This document shows, piece by piece, positions 40,270-48,316 of a stretch of DNA of 64,000 nucleotides (its first letter is position 1; each line of letters starts with the position of its first letter). Both the position numbers and the translations under genes were made by a program. The notes beneath the pieces are model-generated. The model did not search any database, was not told the origin of the DNA, and saw only the letters and a program-made list of their open reading frames with translations. Source of the DNA: Hyphomicrobiales bacterium (lineage in GTDB: Bacteria; Pseudomonadota; Alphaproteobacteria; Rhizobiales; Rhizobiaceae); NCBI GenBank assembly GCA_900473745.1, contig UCMW01000010.1, positions 124,001 through 188,000 on the forward strand, read 5' to 3'.

Positions 40270-40869
40270 ATGAAAACGGTTAGAGTGGTCTTGTGGGCGG
40301 CGGTGGTCGTCATGGCGGGTGTGCTTGGTTGGCTGACCTATCAGGTCACGCAGTCCAAGGAACAGATCGCCGAAGCACCCTTTGGCGTGCCTTTCCAACT
40401 CGTCGATCAAAATGGCCAGCCGATCACCGAGCAGGCCCTCCGGGGCAAGCCGACCGCGCTCTTCTTTGGCTTCACCCATTGCCCCGAGGTCTGCCCCACC
40501 ACGCTGTTCGAACTCGATGGCTGGATGAAGACGGTCGATCCCGATGCGAAGGGGCTGCAGGCCTATTTCGTGACCGTGGATCCGGAGCGGGATACGCCGG
40601 AGATCCTCGGCCGCTACGTCTCCAATGTCACCGACCGGGTGAAGGGCATCGCTGGCGATCCGGCCAAGATCGCCGAAGTCGTCAAGGGTTTCCGCGTTTA
40701 TGCCAAGAAGATCCCGCTCGACGAAGCGCAGCCTGACGGCGACTATACGATGGACCACACCGCTTCCGTTTTCCTGCTGGATGCGGATGGGCGTTTCAAG
40801 GGCACGATTGCCTATGGCGAGAATCCCGATACGGCGATCAAAAAGCTCGAAAACCTGATGAAGAGCTGA
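40270..40869 (+). CDS. SCO1/SenC-type copper chaperone
   Basis: SCO proteins deliver copper to the CuA centre of cytochrome c oxidase. The 199-residue protein has an N-terminal membrane anchor (about residues 7-26) and a thioredoxin fold with the copper-binding CPEVC (Cys71, Cys75) and the distant His163 in DYTMDHTASVF. All three ligands are present, so copper binding is expected. ATG at 40270 follows TAAGGA. prmA starts 87 bases later. Confidence 0.94.
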   Translation: MKTVRVVLWAAVVVMAGVLGWLTYQVTQSKEQIAEAPFGVPFQLVDQNGQPITEQALRGKPTALFFGFTHCPEVCPTTLFELDGWMKTVDPDAKGLQAYFVTVDPERDTPEILGRYVSNVTDRVKGIAGDPAKIAEVVKGFRVYAKKIPLDEAQPDGDYTMDHTASVFLLDADGRFKGTIAYGENPDTAIKKLENLMKS

Positions 40870-40956
40870 TGTCTGGCCCTTGGCCGGAGGTTGCCATGGC
40901 GGCGATTGCGTTGTACCGCAACGCCTGACCGTCCCGACCTCCGAGGAATACCGACC

Positions 40957-41841
40957 GTGAGCGAAATTCGCCTCTATGTGAGCACCACCGAGAAGAACGC
41001 GAACCGGATCCTGGATCTGATGAGCTTTGCCTTCGGTGAGGAGGATTATGCGATCGCGACCACCGAGGTCGACGAAAAGGCGGATATCTGGGAGGCCTCC
41101 GTCTACCTGATGGCCGACCAGGAAGAAGAGGTCATGCAGCGGGTCCGGGACCTGCTCGCCGAGGAATACCCCGATGTGACGGTCGCACGGGAGGTCATCC
41201 CCGATATCGACTGGATCGCCAAGTCGCTCGAGGGGCTGAAGCCCGTGCGCGCCGGGCGCTTTCTCGTGCATGGCTCGCATGATCGTGACAAGGTCCAGGC
41301 GCATGACGTCGCGATCGAGATCGACGCTGGCCAAGCCTTCGGAACAGGCCATCACGGCACGACGGCGGGCTGCCTGGAGGTGATCGAGAAGGTGGTGCGG
41401 TCTCGCAAGGTCCGAAACGCGCTCGATCTCGGAACAGGCAGTGGTGTGCTCGCCATCGCCGTTCGCAAGCTGCTTCCGGTGCCAGTCCTGGCAACGGACA
41501 TCGATCCGATTGCCGTTCGGGTGGCGAAAGAGAACGCGCGGCGCAATCAGATCGTCGAGGGCATCGACTTCCGTACGGCACCCGGTTTTCATTCGACTGC
41601 ATTTCGCGAATACGGCCCGTTCGAGCTCATCATCGCGAATATCCTGGCGCGGCCGCTGATCAAGATGGCGCCGCAGCTGGTGAACCACCTTGCACCGAAC
41701 GGCTCGGTCGTTCTCTCCGGCATTCTGGCCGAGCAACGCTGGAAGGTGATTGCGGCCTACAGTGCGCAGGGCCTGTCGCATGTGAAGACGATCTGGCGCA
41801 ATGGCTGGGTTACCATTCACTTCACGCAAGGGAAGGGCTAA
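40957..41841 (+). CDS. prmA: Ribosomal protein L11 methyltransferase
   Basis: PrmA trimethylates several sites of ribosomal protein L11. The 294-residue protein has an N-terminal substrate-recognition domain with DYAIATTEVDEKADIWEAS, then the methyltransferase domain with the SAM loop LDLGTGSGVLAIA and the IIANILARPL motif. GTG at 40957 is chosen because GAGGA at 40943-40947 precedes it and it gives the standard N-terminus SEIRLYVSTTEKNANR; the frame extends upstream to 40891 without support. Confidence 0.94.
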   Translation: MSEIRLYVSTTEKNANRILDLMSFAFGEEDYAIATTEVDEKADIWEASVYLMADQEEEVMQRVRDLLAEEYPDVTVAREVIPDIDWIAKSLEGLKPVRAGRFLVHGSHDRDKVQAHDVAIEIDAGQAFGTGHHGTTAGCLEVIEKVVRSRKVRNALDLGTGSGVLAIAVRKLLPVPVLATDIDPIAVRVAKENARRNQIVEGIDFRTAPGFHSTAFREYGPFELIIANILARPLIKMAPQLVNHLAPNGSVVLSGILAEQRWKVIAAYSAQGLSHVKTIWRNGWVTIHFTQGKG

Positions 41842-41872
41842 GACGTTACGTCAGCCTCTGCGACAATAAAAT

Positions 41873-41905
41873 AAAAAGGCGGCCCCGCAAGGAGCCGCCT
41901 TTTTT
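41873..41905 (+). terminator. Rho-independent terminator after prmA
   Basis: GGCGGC (41878-41883) pairs with GCCGCC (41894-41899), extended by AAAAA on the left and TTTTTT at 41900-41905. The symmetry of the A and T runs allows it to work on both strands, so it may also end the DUF1127 transcript. Confidence 0.93.
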
Positions 41906-41997
41906 GGCACCGGCATCATGCCGCGCCGAAGTCCGCGAGCGTGGGAGGAGCGCTCAAGCGGATGCTAGAATGGACGATCGTTGCCGACCGCCGCTGA

Positions 41998-42171
41998 TCA
42001 GATGATCGAACGCTGATGGGGACGACGACGCAGTTCATCGCGGGTCAGGCCCATGGCGGCCAGCGATGCGTCGTCGAGCGACAGAAGTGCGCCCGTTGCA
42101 TAGAGATCGGCACGGCGCTGGCGTGCCTCGACAAGATTGTTCAGGGCGGTGCGCAGGAAAGACTTGGCCAT
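41998..42171 (-). CDS. DUF1127 family small protein
   Basis: A 57-residue basic protein, beginning MAKSFLRTALNNLVEARQRR and ending near RPHQRSII. The LxxxxDAxLAxMGLTRDEL pattern with flanking Arg residues is the DUF1127 signature. These short proteins are abundant in rhizobia; some bind RNA and affect phosphate and C1 metabolism in Agrobacterium and Rhodobacter, but the role of this one is unknown. GGAAC at 42178-42182 (minus strand) serves as its ribosome binding site region. Confidence 0.85.
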   Translation of the reverse strand: MAKSFLRTALNNLVEARQRRADLYATGALLSLDDASLAAMGLTRDELRRRPHQRSII

Positions 42172-42434
42172 CTCTCGGTTCCTTCTAAGTTTCGGACGCT
42201 TGTTCAGTCGTCCTCGATGATCCTGATATAGTCCTATCGGCTCGTGTCAGTCAGATGGCCTCGAGCAGAGGAGATCTGCGTTTGTTGCATGGCAACATGA
42301 GCTTCGCCTGAAATTGTGGCATATCTGTTTTAGAAGGGCGGCATCTGCCGTGAAACGGTGCAGTGAAGGTGGTGAGGGCGGGAAGGCCTTGCTATAAGCG
42401 CTGACAGAATCCGCAAACCAGTGTGAGCCAGCCC
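42172..42434. other. Divergent promoter region between DUF1127 and pepP genes
   Basis: About 260 bases with no gene. A CTATAT sequence near 42227-42232 on the minus strand could be a -10 for the DUF1127 gene, with a poorly spaced CTGACA upstream. TTGCATGGCAA-type symmetry occurs near 42283-42294. No firm element was assigned. Confidence 0.35.
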
Positions 42435-44270
42435 ATGTTTCAGTCCTTCGAGGTCAAGTCCACGCCGGTTCACGGCAAGTCCCGCATCGCAGCGATTCGG
42501 GGCCTGTTTGGCGAACTCGGCATCGATGGTGTGCTCGTTCCGCGCTCGGATGAGTACCTGGGCGAGTACGTGCCCGAATCCGCCGAACGCCTCGCCTGGT
42601 CGACCGGTTTTACCGGATCGGCGGGCATGCTGATGGTGACCGAAACGCTTGCCGTCGTCTTTGTCGACGGGCGCTATGTCACGCAGCTCGCCCAGCAGGT
42701 GGATGCCACCGTCTTCACGCCGGGCGACCTCGTCGGCGAACCGCCGCACAAGTGGATCGAAAACCGGGCGCCGAAGGGTTTCCGCCTCGGTATCGACCCA
42801 TGGATACATACCGGTGCCGAAGTGCGCCGTCTGGAAAAGGCGCTGGCCGACAAGGGCGGCAGTCTGGTCTTTCTTCCCTTCAACCCCGTGGATCGCCTCT
42901 GGACGGATCGCCCGGCCGAGCCGAAGGGCGCTGTGATGATCCAGGCCCTCAAACAGGCTGGTGTATCTGCCGCCGACAAGCTGAAAAAGATCAGCGCCGA
43001 TCTCACTGAGAAGGACCTGGCTGCTGTGTTGATCACCGATCCCTCGTCGGTGGCCTGGATTTTCAATCTGCGTGGCAGCGACGTGCCGCATACGCCGCAT
43101 CCGCTGTCGCGGGCGATCATCAAAGCAAACGGCTCCGTTGAACTTTTTCTCGACAGCGCCAAGACCAATCTCGAGGTCGAGAGTTATCTGCGCGACCTCT
43201 GCGAGCAGGTGGATCCTGCCATCCTGTCCGAGCGCCTGGAGCGGGTGGCCCGTGATGGAGCCCGCATCCTCGTTGATCCCGATCTCGCGCCATACGCACT
43301 CTCCCGTATGATCCGCGACAGCGGTGGCGAGGTGGTCGAAGGCAATGATCCGGCAAAGCTCGGCCGTGCGGTCAAGAACATGGTCGAGCTCAACGGCTCG
43401 GCCGCTGCCCATCTGCAGGATGGCGTGGCCATGGTCGAATTCCTCCACTGGTTCGACGAACAGCCGCATGGCAGCCTGACCGAAATCGCGGCGGCGCAGA
43501 AGCTGGAAGCGGTGCGCTCATCGGTCGGCGAACGTATGCAGAACCCGCTCAAGGACATCTCCTTCGACACGATTTCCGGGGCTGGCGAGAACGCCGCGAT
43601 CATGCATTACCGCGTGACGACGGAAAGTGACCGACAGATCCGGTCCGCCGAGATGTTCCTGATCGATTCGGGCGCGCAGTACGTGAACGGTACCACCGAC
43701 ATCACCCGCACCCTCGCCGTCGGCGAGGTGCCGGAAGAGCAGAAGCGTTTCTTCACGCTGGCGCTGAAGGGCATGATCGCGATCAGCACGGCGCGTTTCC
43801 CGAAGGGCACCCGGGGCTGCGATCTCGATCCGCTGGCGCGCATTGCACTTTGGAAAGCTGGTGCCGACTTCGCGCATGGCACGGGCCACGGCGTCGGATC
43901 CTACCTCTCGGTGCATGAGGGGCCGCAGCGCATTGCGCGGCTGTCGACGCAGGAGTTGCTTCCCGGCATGATCCTGTCCAACGAGCCGGGTTATTACCGC
44001 CCGGGCAGCTTCGGTATCCGCATCGAGAACCTGATCTATGTGCGCGAGGCAGAGGTGATCGAGGGCGGTGACCAGCCGATGCTCGGTTTCGAGACGCTGA
44101 CCTTCGTGCCGATCGATCGTAACCTTGTGGTCGAGGACCTGCTGACGCGCGACGAGCTGCAGTGGCTCGACGCCTATCATGCCAAGACCCGCGAAGAGTT
44201 GTCGCCGTTGATCTCCGATGCCGCTACGCGCGAGTGGTTGGAGCGGGCAACGGCGCCGTTTACGCGCTGA
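42435..44270 (+). CDS. pepP: Aminopeptidase P family metallopeptidase
   Basis: The enzyme removes N-terminal residues that precede proline. The 611-residue, three-domain form resembles eukaryotic XPNPEP1 and rhizobial homologs rather than the 440-residue E. coli PepP: two creatinase-like N-terminal domains, then the pita-bread domain with metal ligands in DSGAQYVNGTTDITRT (two Asp), GTGHGVGSYLSVHEGP (His), SNEPGYY (Glu) and IRIENL (Glu). ATG at 42435 is preferred; GTG at 42423 would add four residues. It converges on azlD with a 3-base gap. Confidence 0.92.
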   Translation: MFQSFEVKSTPVHGKSRIAAIRGLFGELGIDGVLVPRSDEYLGEYVPESAERLAWSTGFTGSAGMLMVTETLAVVFVDGRYVTQLAQQVDATVFTPGDLVGEPPHKWIENRAPKGFRLGIDPWIHTGAEVRRLEKALADKGGSLVFLPFNPVDRLWTDRPAEPKGAVMIQALKQAGVSAADKLKKISADLTEKDLAAVLITDPSSVAWIFNLRGSDVPHTPHPLSRAIIKANGSVELFLDSAKTNLEVESYLRDLCEQVDPAILSERLERVARDGARILVDPDLAPYALSRMIRDSGGEVVEGNDPAKLGRAVKNMVELNGSAAAHLQDGVAMVEFLHWFDEQPHGSLTEIAAAQKLEAVRSSVGERMQNPLKDISFDTISGAGENAAIMHYRVTTESDRQIRSAEMFLIDSGAQYVNGTTDITRTLAVGEVPEEQKRFFTLALKGMIAISTARFPKGTRGCDLDPLARIALWKAGADFAHGTGHGVGSYLSVHEGPQRIARLSTQELLPGMILSNEPGYYRPGSFGIRIENLIYVREAEVIEGGDQPMLGFETLTFVPIDRNLVVEDLLTRDELQWLDAYHAKTREELSPLISDAATREWLERATAPFTR

Positions 44271-44273
44271 GGA

Positions 44274-44585
44274 TCAGCCGATCAGCTGGCGCATCAGCAT
44301 GACGACGGCCCAGCCGCCGATCAGCATGGGGATAGCGCCGAAGCGCAAGCCGATCAGAAGGGCCGCGGCCATCGCGACCTTCACGTCGATCTCGCCATAG
44401 AAGAAGGCGGGTGCGACGAGGGAAGTCAGGACGGCTGCGGGCACGGCGTTGAGTGCCGCCTCCAGGCGCGGCGGCATGGATTTCAGACGCTTGACCAGAA
44501 CATAGCCGCCGATGCGGGTGAGGAAGGTCGCGGCGGCGGCAGCTGCGATCAGCAGCGTCATGTAGGGGGTGAGGAGTGTGGTCAC
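44274..44585 (-). CDS. azlD: AzlD family branched-chain amino acid exporter subunit
   Basis: The 103-residue protein has four hydrophobic segments and the AzlD features FLTRIGGYVL and LEAALNAVPAAVL. AzlD is the small partner of AzlC in export of branched-chain amino acids such as azaleucine and leucine in other bacteria. It overlaps the azlC stop by four bases, typical of co-translated subunits. The exported substrate here is not known. Confidence 0.9.
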   Translation of the reverse strand: MTTLLTPYMTLLIAAAAAATFLTRIGGYVLVKRLKSMPPRLEAALNAVPAAVLTSLVAPAFFYGEIDVKVAMAAALLIGLRFGAIPMLIGGWAVVMLMRQLIG

Positions 44586-45307
44586 TGGGCTGCCTCCTCA
44601 CGTGCGGACGCGGGCAGGGGCATAACCGCGGCCAGCAAGATGCCGGCTAGAGCTCCGACACTGATGTGCCAGGGTGCTCCGATCAGGTGCTGGGCGACGA
44701 CCGAGACCACGGCGCTGACGGCGACGATCAGGAGAAAATTACCACGCTTGCGGAAGCCGAGCACGAGGCCGAGGAAGTATATCGGCAGAAGCACGTCGAT
44801 CCCCCAGTCGGCGGGATTGCCCATGACGCTGCCGAGTGCGCCGCCGACGGCGCTCATGGCGACCCAGGGCACGTAGATCATCGCACCAAAGCCGAAATAC
44901 CAGGGGAAGCTCACCTCGCGACCGCTTTCGCCGCGGGCGACCGCCTCGGCGAATTGCGGGTCCGTCAGCAGGAAGAAGCTCAGCATCTTCTGGGGAAACG
45001 TATAGTGGTCGATGAAGGGGGTGAGCGCGGCCGAATAGAGGATGTGGCGGAAGTTGACTGCAAGGATCGAGAGTACGACGACCCACATGGGCACGTCCTG
45101 GCCGAAGAGCTCAATACCGACCAACTGGCTGGCGCCCGCATAGACTGTGGCGCTCATCAGTGCCGCTTCCGCGACGGTCTGGCCATTCGCCACGGCAACG
45201 GCGCCGAAAAGAATGGCGAAGGGGCCGGCGGAGATGATGACGGGAAGTGCCTTCAGCGCACCTTGGGCGAATTCGGATCGTGACATGTCTGCAATTCTCG
45301 CGTTCAT
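44582..45307 (-). CDS. azlC: AzlC family branched-chain amino acid exporter subunit
   Basis: The 241-residue membrane protein has about six to seven segments, with the family features LPVIISAGPFAILFG, MSATVYAGASQLVGIELFG and VNFRHILYSAAL. Together with AzlD it should form an inner membrane exporter. The start at 45307 (MNARIADMSRSEF) or 45286 (MSRSEF) is likely; the longer frame to 45505 would run over the DUF2164 leader and lacks hydrophobic pattern. The 148 bases upstream are shared with the divergent DUF2164 gene. Confidence 0.9.
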   Translation of the reverse strand: MNARIADMSRSEFAQGALKALPVIISAGPFAILFGAVAVANGQTVAEAALMSATVYAGASQLVGIELFGQDVPMWVVVLSILAVNFRHILYSAALTPFIDHYTFPQKMLSFFLLTDPQFAEAVARGESGREVSFPWYFGFGAMIYVPWVAMSAVGGALGSVMGNPADWGIDVLLPIYFLGLVLGFRKRGNFLLIVAVSAVVSVVAQHLIGAPWHISVGALAGILLAAVMPLPASAREEAAQ

Positions 45308-45455
45308 CTGCTGGCTAAAGCCTGTTGCCCTGACGTACAAACCAATTCCGCTGATGGAACGACCATCGACATTGATGAGTGCCATTGGCACTGGACGCGG
45401 CCGGCGTCTTGTCGAAAAGTCGCACGCGGCATGATGGAGGCGTAAGGAAGTGGCG

Positions 45456-45704
45456 ATGGAGAAGGATCTGATCAGCCGCGAGGAGAAGGAGCGCCTCCTG
45501 CTCAAGGTCCAGCGCCACCTCTCGGACGAGGTGGAGATCGAACTCGGACGTTTCGAGGTGGAGGCGCTTGTCGACCTCGTCGCGGACCTGCTCGGCCCGC
45601 ACTACTACAACAAGGGCCTGCGCGACGCCCAGGCGCTGCTTGCCCGGCAGGTCGACCAGATCAACGACGCGCTTTACGAAATGGAGCGTCTGCCGCAGAC
45701 GTGA
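45456..45704 (+). CDS. DUF2164 family protein
   Basis: An 82-residue acidic helical protein, starting MEKDLISREEKERLLLKVQR, with IELGRFEVEALVDLVADLLG and YYNKGLRDAQALL, which match DUF2164. The function is unknown. ATG at 45456 follows TAAGGAAG at 45443-45450; GTG at 45450 is an alternative. Its stop codon directly abuts the panB stop codon on the other strand, with no room for a terminator. Confidence 0.85.
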   Translation: MEKDLISREEKERLLLKVQRHLSDEVEIELGRFEVEALVDLVADLLGPHYYNKGLRDAQALLARQVDQINDALYEMERLPQT

Positions 45705-46532
45705 CTACTTCTTCGGGCGGATCTGGAAAGTGTGTTCCGGGCCAGGGAAAATGCGCTCCTTGACCTCGGCGGCATAGCCTTCGGCGGCCTTGTCGATGAC
45801 CTCGGCCAACTCGCTATAGTGCTTGACGAAGCGCGGCTTGAACTCGTTGAACAGACCGAGCATGTCATCGGAGACAAGGATCTGGCCGTCACAGGCCGGT
45901 GACGCCCCGATGCCGATCGTGGCTGCCTTTACCGTTGTGGTGATCTCGCGGGCGAGCGGCTCGACCGTGCCTTCGATGACCATGGCAAAGGCGCCGGCCT
46001 CGTCAATGGCCTTGGCGTCGCGGCGGATCTTGTCCTGCTCGGCTTCGCTGTGGCCCTTGGATCGGTAACCGCCCGAGGTGTTCACCTGCTGCGGCATCAG
46101 GCCGATATGGCCGAAGACCGGAACGCCGCGGCTGACGAGGAATTCGACCGTTTCCGCCATTTCCGCGCCGCCTTCGAGCTTCACGCCGTCGCAGCCGGTT
46201 TCCTTCATCAGGCGCACGGCATTGCGGAAAGCCTGTTCCTTGCTCTCCTGGTAGGCGCCGAAGGGAAGGTCGACGATCACGCAGGCGCGGGTCGCGCCGC
46301 GCATGGTCGCTTGGCCGTGGGCGACCATCATGTCCATGGTCACGCCAACAGTGGTCTCCATGCCGTAGAGCACCATGCCGAGACTGTCGCCGACCAGAAG
46401 CAGGTCGCAGTGCCGGTCGAGGATTCGGGCGACAGGGGTCGTATAGGCCGTCAGCGAAACGATCGGCTTGACGCCCTTGAGGGCTGTGATGTCGGCAGGT
46501 GTGAAACGCTTCTGGCGGGGTGGTGTGCTCAT
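45705..46532 (-). CDS. panB: 3-methyl-2-oxobutanoate hydroxymethyltransferase
   Basis: PanB makes ketopantoate from 3-methyl-2-oxobutanoate and methylene-tetrahydrofolate, the first step of pantothenate synthesis. The 275-residue protein has [33 protein letters not shown] and [18 protein letters not shown] in order, as in the family. The start at 46532 ([15 protein letters not shown]) lies 1 base after the panC stop, so panC and panB are co-transcribed, panC first. Confidence 0.96.
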   Translation of the reverse strand: MSTPPRQKRFTPADITALKGVKPIVSLTAYTTPVARILDRHCDLLLVGDSLGMVLYGMETTVGVTMDMMVAHGQATMRGATRACVIVDLPFGAYQESKEQAFRNAVRLMKETGCDGVKLEGGAEMAETVEFLVSRGVPVFGHIGLMPQQVNTSGGYRSKGHSEAEQDKIRRDAKAIDEAGAFAMVIEGTVEPLAREITTTVKAATIGIGASPACDGQILVSDDMLGLFNEFKPRFVKHYSELAEVIDKAAEGYAAEVKERIFPGPEHTFQIRPKK

Positions 46533-46533
46533 G

Positions 46534-47406
46534 TCAGGCGGCCTCCATGCCGGTGGCGGCCGCTTGGCCGATGATGCTGTTGTCGAGAAGCTTGGTCTTG
46601 CCAAAGCGGACATAGAGCAGGACGAGTGCGGTACCACTCACCGTCTCTATCCGCTCCAGTGTGCGGGGGGCACGGATCGCCACGACCTCCGGCTCGGCGA
46701 GCGATTCGGTGCGGATAAACTCGACGAGTTTCGCCTCTAGTGTCGGCACGTCACGGATCCCGGTCCGAACCAGGCGCTCGGCCTCTGCGAGCGCCTTAGG
46801 CACGATGACGGCTGCAGCGCGCTCCGCGGCGGAAAGGTAGACATTGCGAGACGAGCAGGCGAGGCCGTCGGCCTCTCGTACGGTCGCGACCGGCACGATA
46901 CGCACAGGCTGGGCCAGATCCTCGACCATCTTCTGGATGATCGTGACTTGCTGATAGTCCTTCTCGCCGAAATAGGCGGCATCCGGCTGCACGATGTTGA
47001 AGAGCTTGGTGACGACGGTCGCAACGCCGGCGAAATGGCCGGGACGGGCTTCGCCCTCGAGTTCGGAGCCGAGTTTCGGCAGGTCCACGACCGTCTGCAT
47101 TGGTTCGGGATACATGTTCTCGACGTCAGGAGCGAAGAGATAGTCGGCGCCTGCCTCATCCAACATGGCACTGTCGCGATCGAGATCGCGGGGATATTTT
47201 TCGAGGTCTTCGTTCTTCCCGAACTGCAGCGGGTTGACGAAGATCGAGACGACCGTCACGTCGTTTTCAGACTTGGCGCGGCCCACGAGGCTCAAGTGTC
47301 CTTGATGCAGATAACCCATGGTCGGCACGAAGCCGATGGTCTGGCCGGCGCGGCGGCGGGGCGCGAGCTTCTGTCGCAAAGCGGCGATCGTGGTGACGAT
47401 TTCCAT
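46534..47406 (-). CDS. panC: Pantothenate synthetase
   Basis: PanC joins pantoate and beta-alanine with ATP to give pantothenate, the precursor of coenzyme A. The 290-residue protein has the nucleotidyl-transferase HxGH motif as HQGH at 34-37 within [15 protein letters not shown], then FVNPLQFG, the [16 protein letters not shown] segment and the KMSK-like SSRNVYLS. It is the first gene of the panCB unit; about 90 bases separate it from the nicotinamidase gene upstream. Confidence 0.97.
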   Translation of the reverse strand: MEIVTTIAALRQKLAPRRRAGQTIGFVPTMGYLHQGHLSLVGRAKSENDVTVVSIFVNPLQFGKNEDLEKYPRDLDRDSAMLDEAGADYLFAPDVENMYPEPMQTVVDLPKLGSELEGEARPGHFAGVATVVTKLFNIVQPDAAYFGEKDYQQVTIIQKMVEDLAQPVRIVPVATVREADGLACSSRNVYLSAAERAAAVIVPKALAEAERLVRTGIRDVPTLEAKLVEFIRTESLAEPEVVAIRAPRTLERIETVSGTALVLLYVRFGKTKLLDNSIIGQAAATGMEAA

Positions 47407-47495
47407 GACCGGCGTCCTCCCTGTCTTCTCACTGGCTCGGCTCTAGCGCTTGCCGCCAAAAAAGGCAATCGCACGAATCCTTTGCAGATTTTTTC

Positions 47496-48122
47496 TCACA
47501 AACCGATTCGGCTGCTGTCGATGATCTCCACGCCTGCCTGGCGCATGGCTTCGATAGCCTCTTCGACGCCTTGCGGATCGATGCCGCGGCAGCCGTCGGC
47601 GATCAGGTGGACCGTCACGCCCGGCAGCATGTCGACGGCATCCAGAGCGGAAAACTTGACGCAGTAGTCCGTGGCAAGGCCCATCACGTCGAGCTCGGTC
47701 ACGCCCTTTGCCTTCAGCCAATCGGCCAGGCCGGTCAGTGCCGTCTGATCGTTGTCGCGGAAGGCGGAATAGCTATCGACCTTGGGGTTCTCGCCCTTGC
47801 GCTGGACAAAGTCGATGCGGTCGGTGGCAAGGTCGGGATGGAACTCTGCATCGACGCTATCCTGGATGCAGTGATCCGGCCACATGACCTGCGGCTGGCC
47901 GGAAAGCTCGCCCATGTCGAAGGGCTGTTTGCCGCGATGCTGGGAGGCGAAGCTGCCGTGGTTGGAAGGGTGCCAATCCTGCGATGCGACGATGATGTCA
48001 TAGAGGCCGCTTGCCATCAGGCGATTGGCGACAGGCACGACCTCGTCACCGTCCGAGACCGGTAGGTTGCCGCCCGGGCAGAAGCCATTCTGGATGTCGA
48101 TGAGCAGAAGGGCCTTCGTCAT
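47496..48122 (-). CDS. pncA: Nicotinamidase
   Basis: PncA hydrolyses nicotinamide to nicotinate for NAD recycling. The 208-residue isochorismatase-like protein has the catalytic triad Asp9, Lys109, Cys154 and metal ligands Asp49, His51 and His84, each within two or three residues of the E. coli numbering. The start at 48122 (MTKALLLIDIQNGF) follows GGAGCGAGA. It is divergent from gcd, sharing 194 bases that contain an EcfG-type promoter pointing at gcd. Confidence 0.95.
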   Translation of the reverse strand: MTKALLLIDIQNGFCPGGNLPVSDGDEVVPVANRLMASGLYDIIVASQDWHPSNHGSFASQHRGKQPFDMGELSGQPQVMWPDHCIQDSVDAEFHPDLATDRIDFVQRKGENPKVDSYSAFRDNDQTALTGLADWLKAKGVTELDVMGLATDYCVKFSALDAVDMLPGVTVHLIADGCRGIDPQGVEEAIEAMRQAGVEIIDSSRIGL

Positions 48123-48214
48123 TATCTCGCTCCAGTTCTTGTGCGGCGCAAGATGGCAATGACAGCGGTGAGGATCAAGGCCGGATTTCTCAATTTGCGC
48201 CAGCGTGGAATGAG

Positions 48215-48239
48215 GGAACAATCGATAAGTTCCATCGTT
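48215..48239 (+). promoter_or_regulatory. EcfG (general stress) promoter upstream of gcd
   Basis: GGAAC at 48215-48219 is separated by exactly 16 bases from CGTT at 48236-48239, the EcfG consensus spacing. The start point would be near 48246, leaving about 70 bases before the gcd ATG. A minus-strand GGAAC (48242-48238) followed after 16 bases by TGTT could drive pncA in the same regime, though less well matched. Confidence 0.7.
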
Positions 48240-48316
48240 CCGCTGATGTTGTCCTTAGACAAGATCGCAGCTGGCGGTCATATCTCGCAGTATTCAAGAC
48301 ATCGAATGGAACCGGC

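Noticed and set aside
40060-41829. 589-codon open frame on the minus strand
   Set aside because: It is antisense to the SCO and prmA genes, crosses two unrelated genes and the spacer between them, and shows His/Arg/Gly-rich shadow composition.
42178-42182. GGAAC before the DUF1127 gene as an EcfG -35 element
   Set aside because: It lies only 6 bases before the start codon and has no CGTT at the proper distance; it fits a ribosome binding site region.
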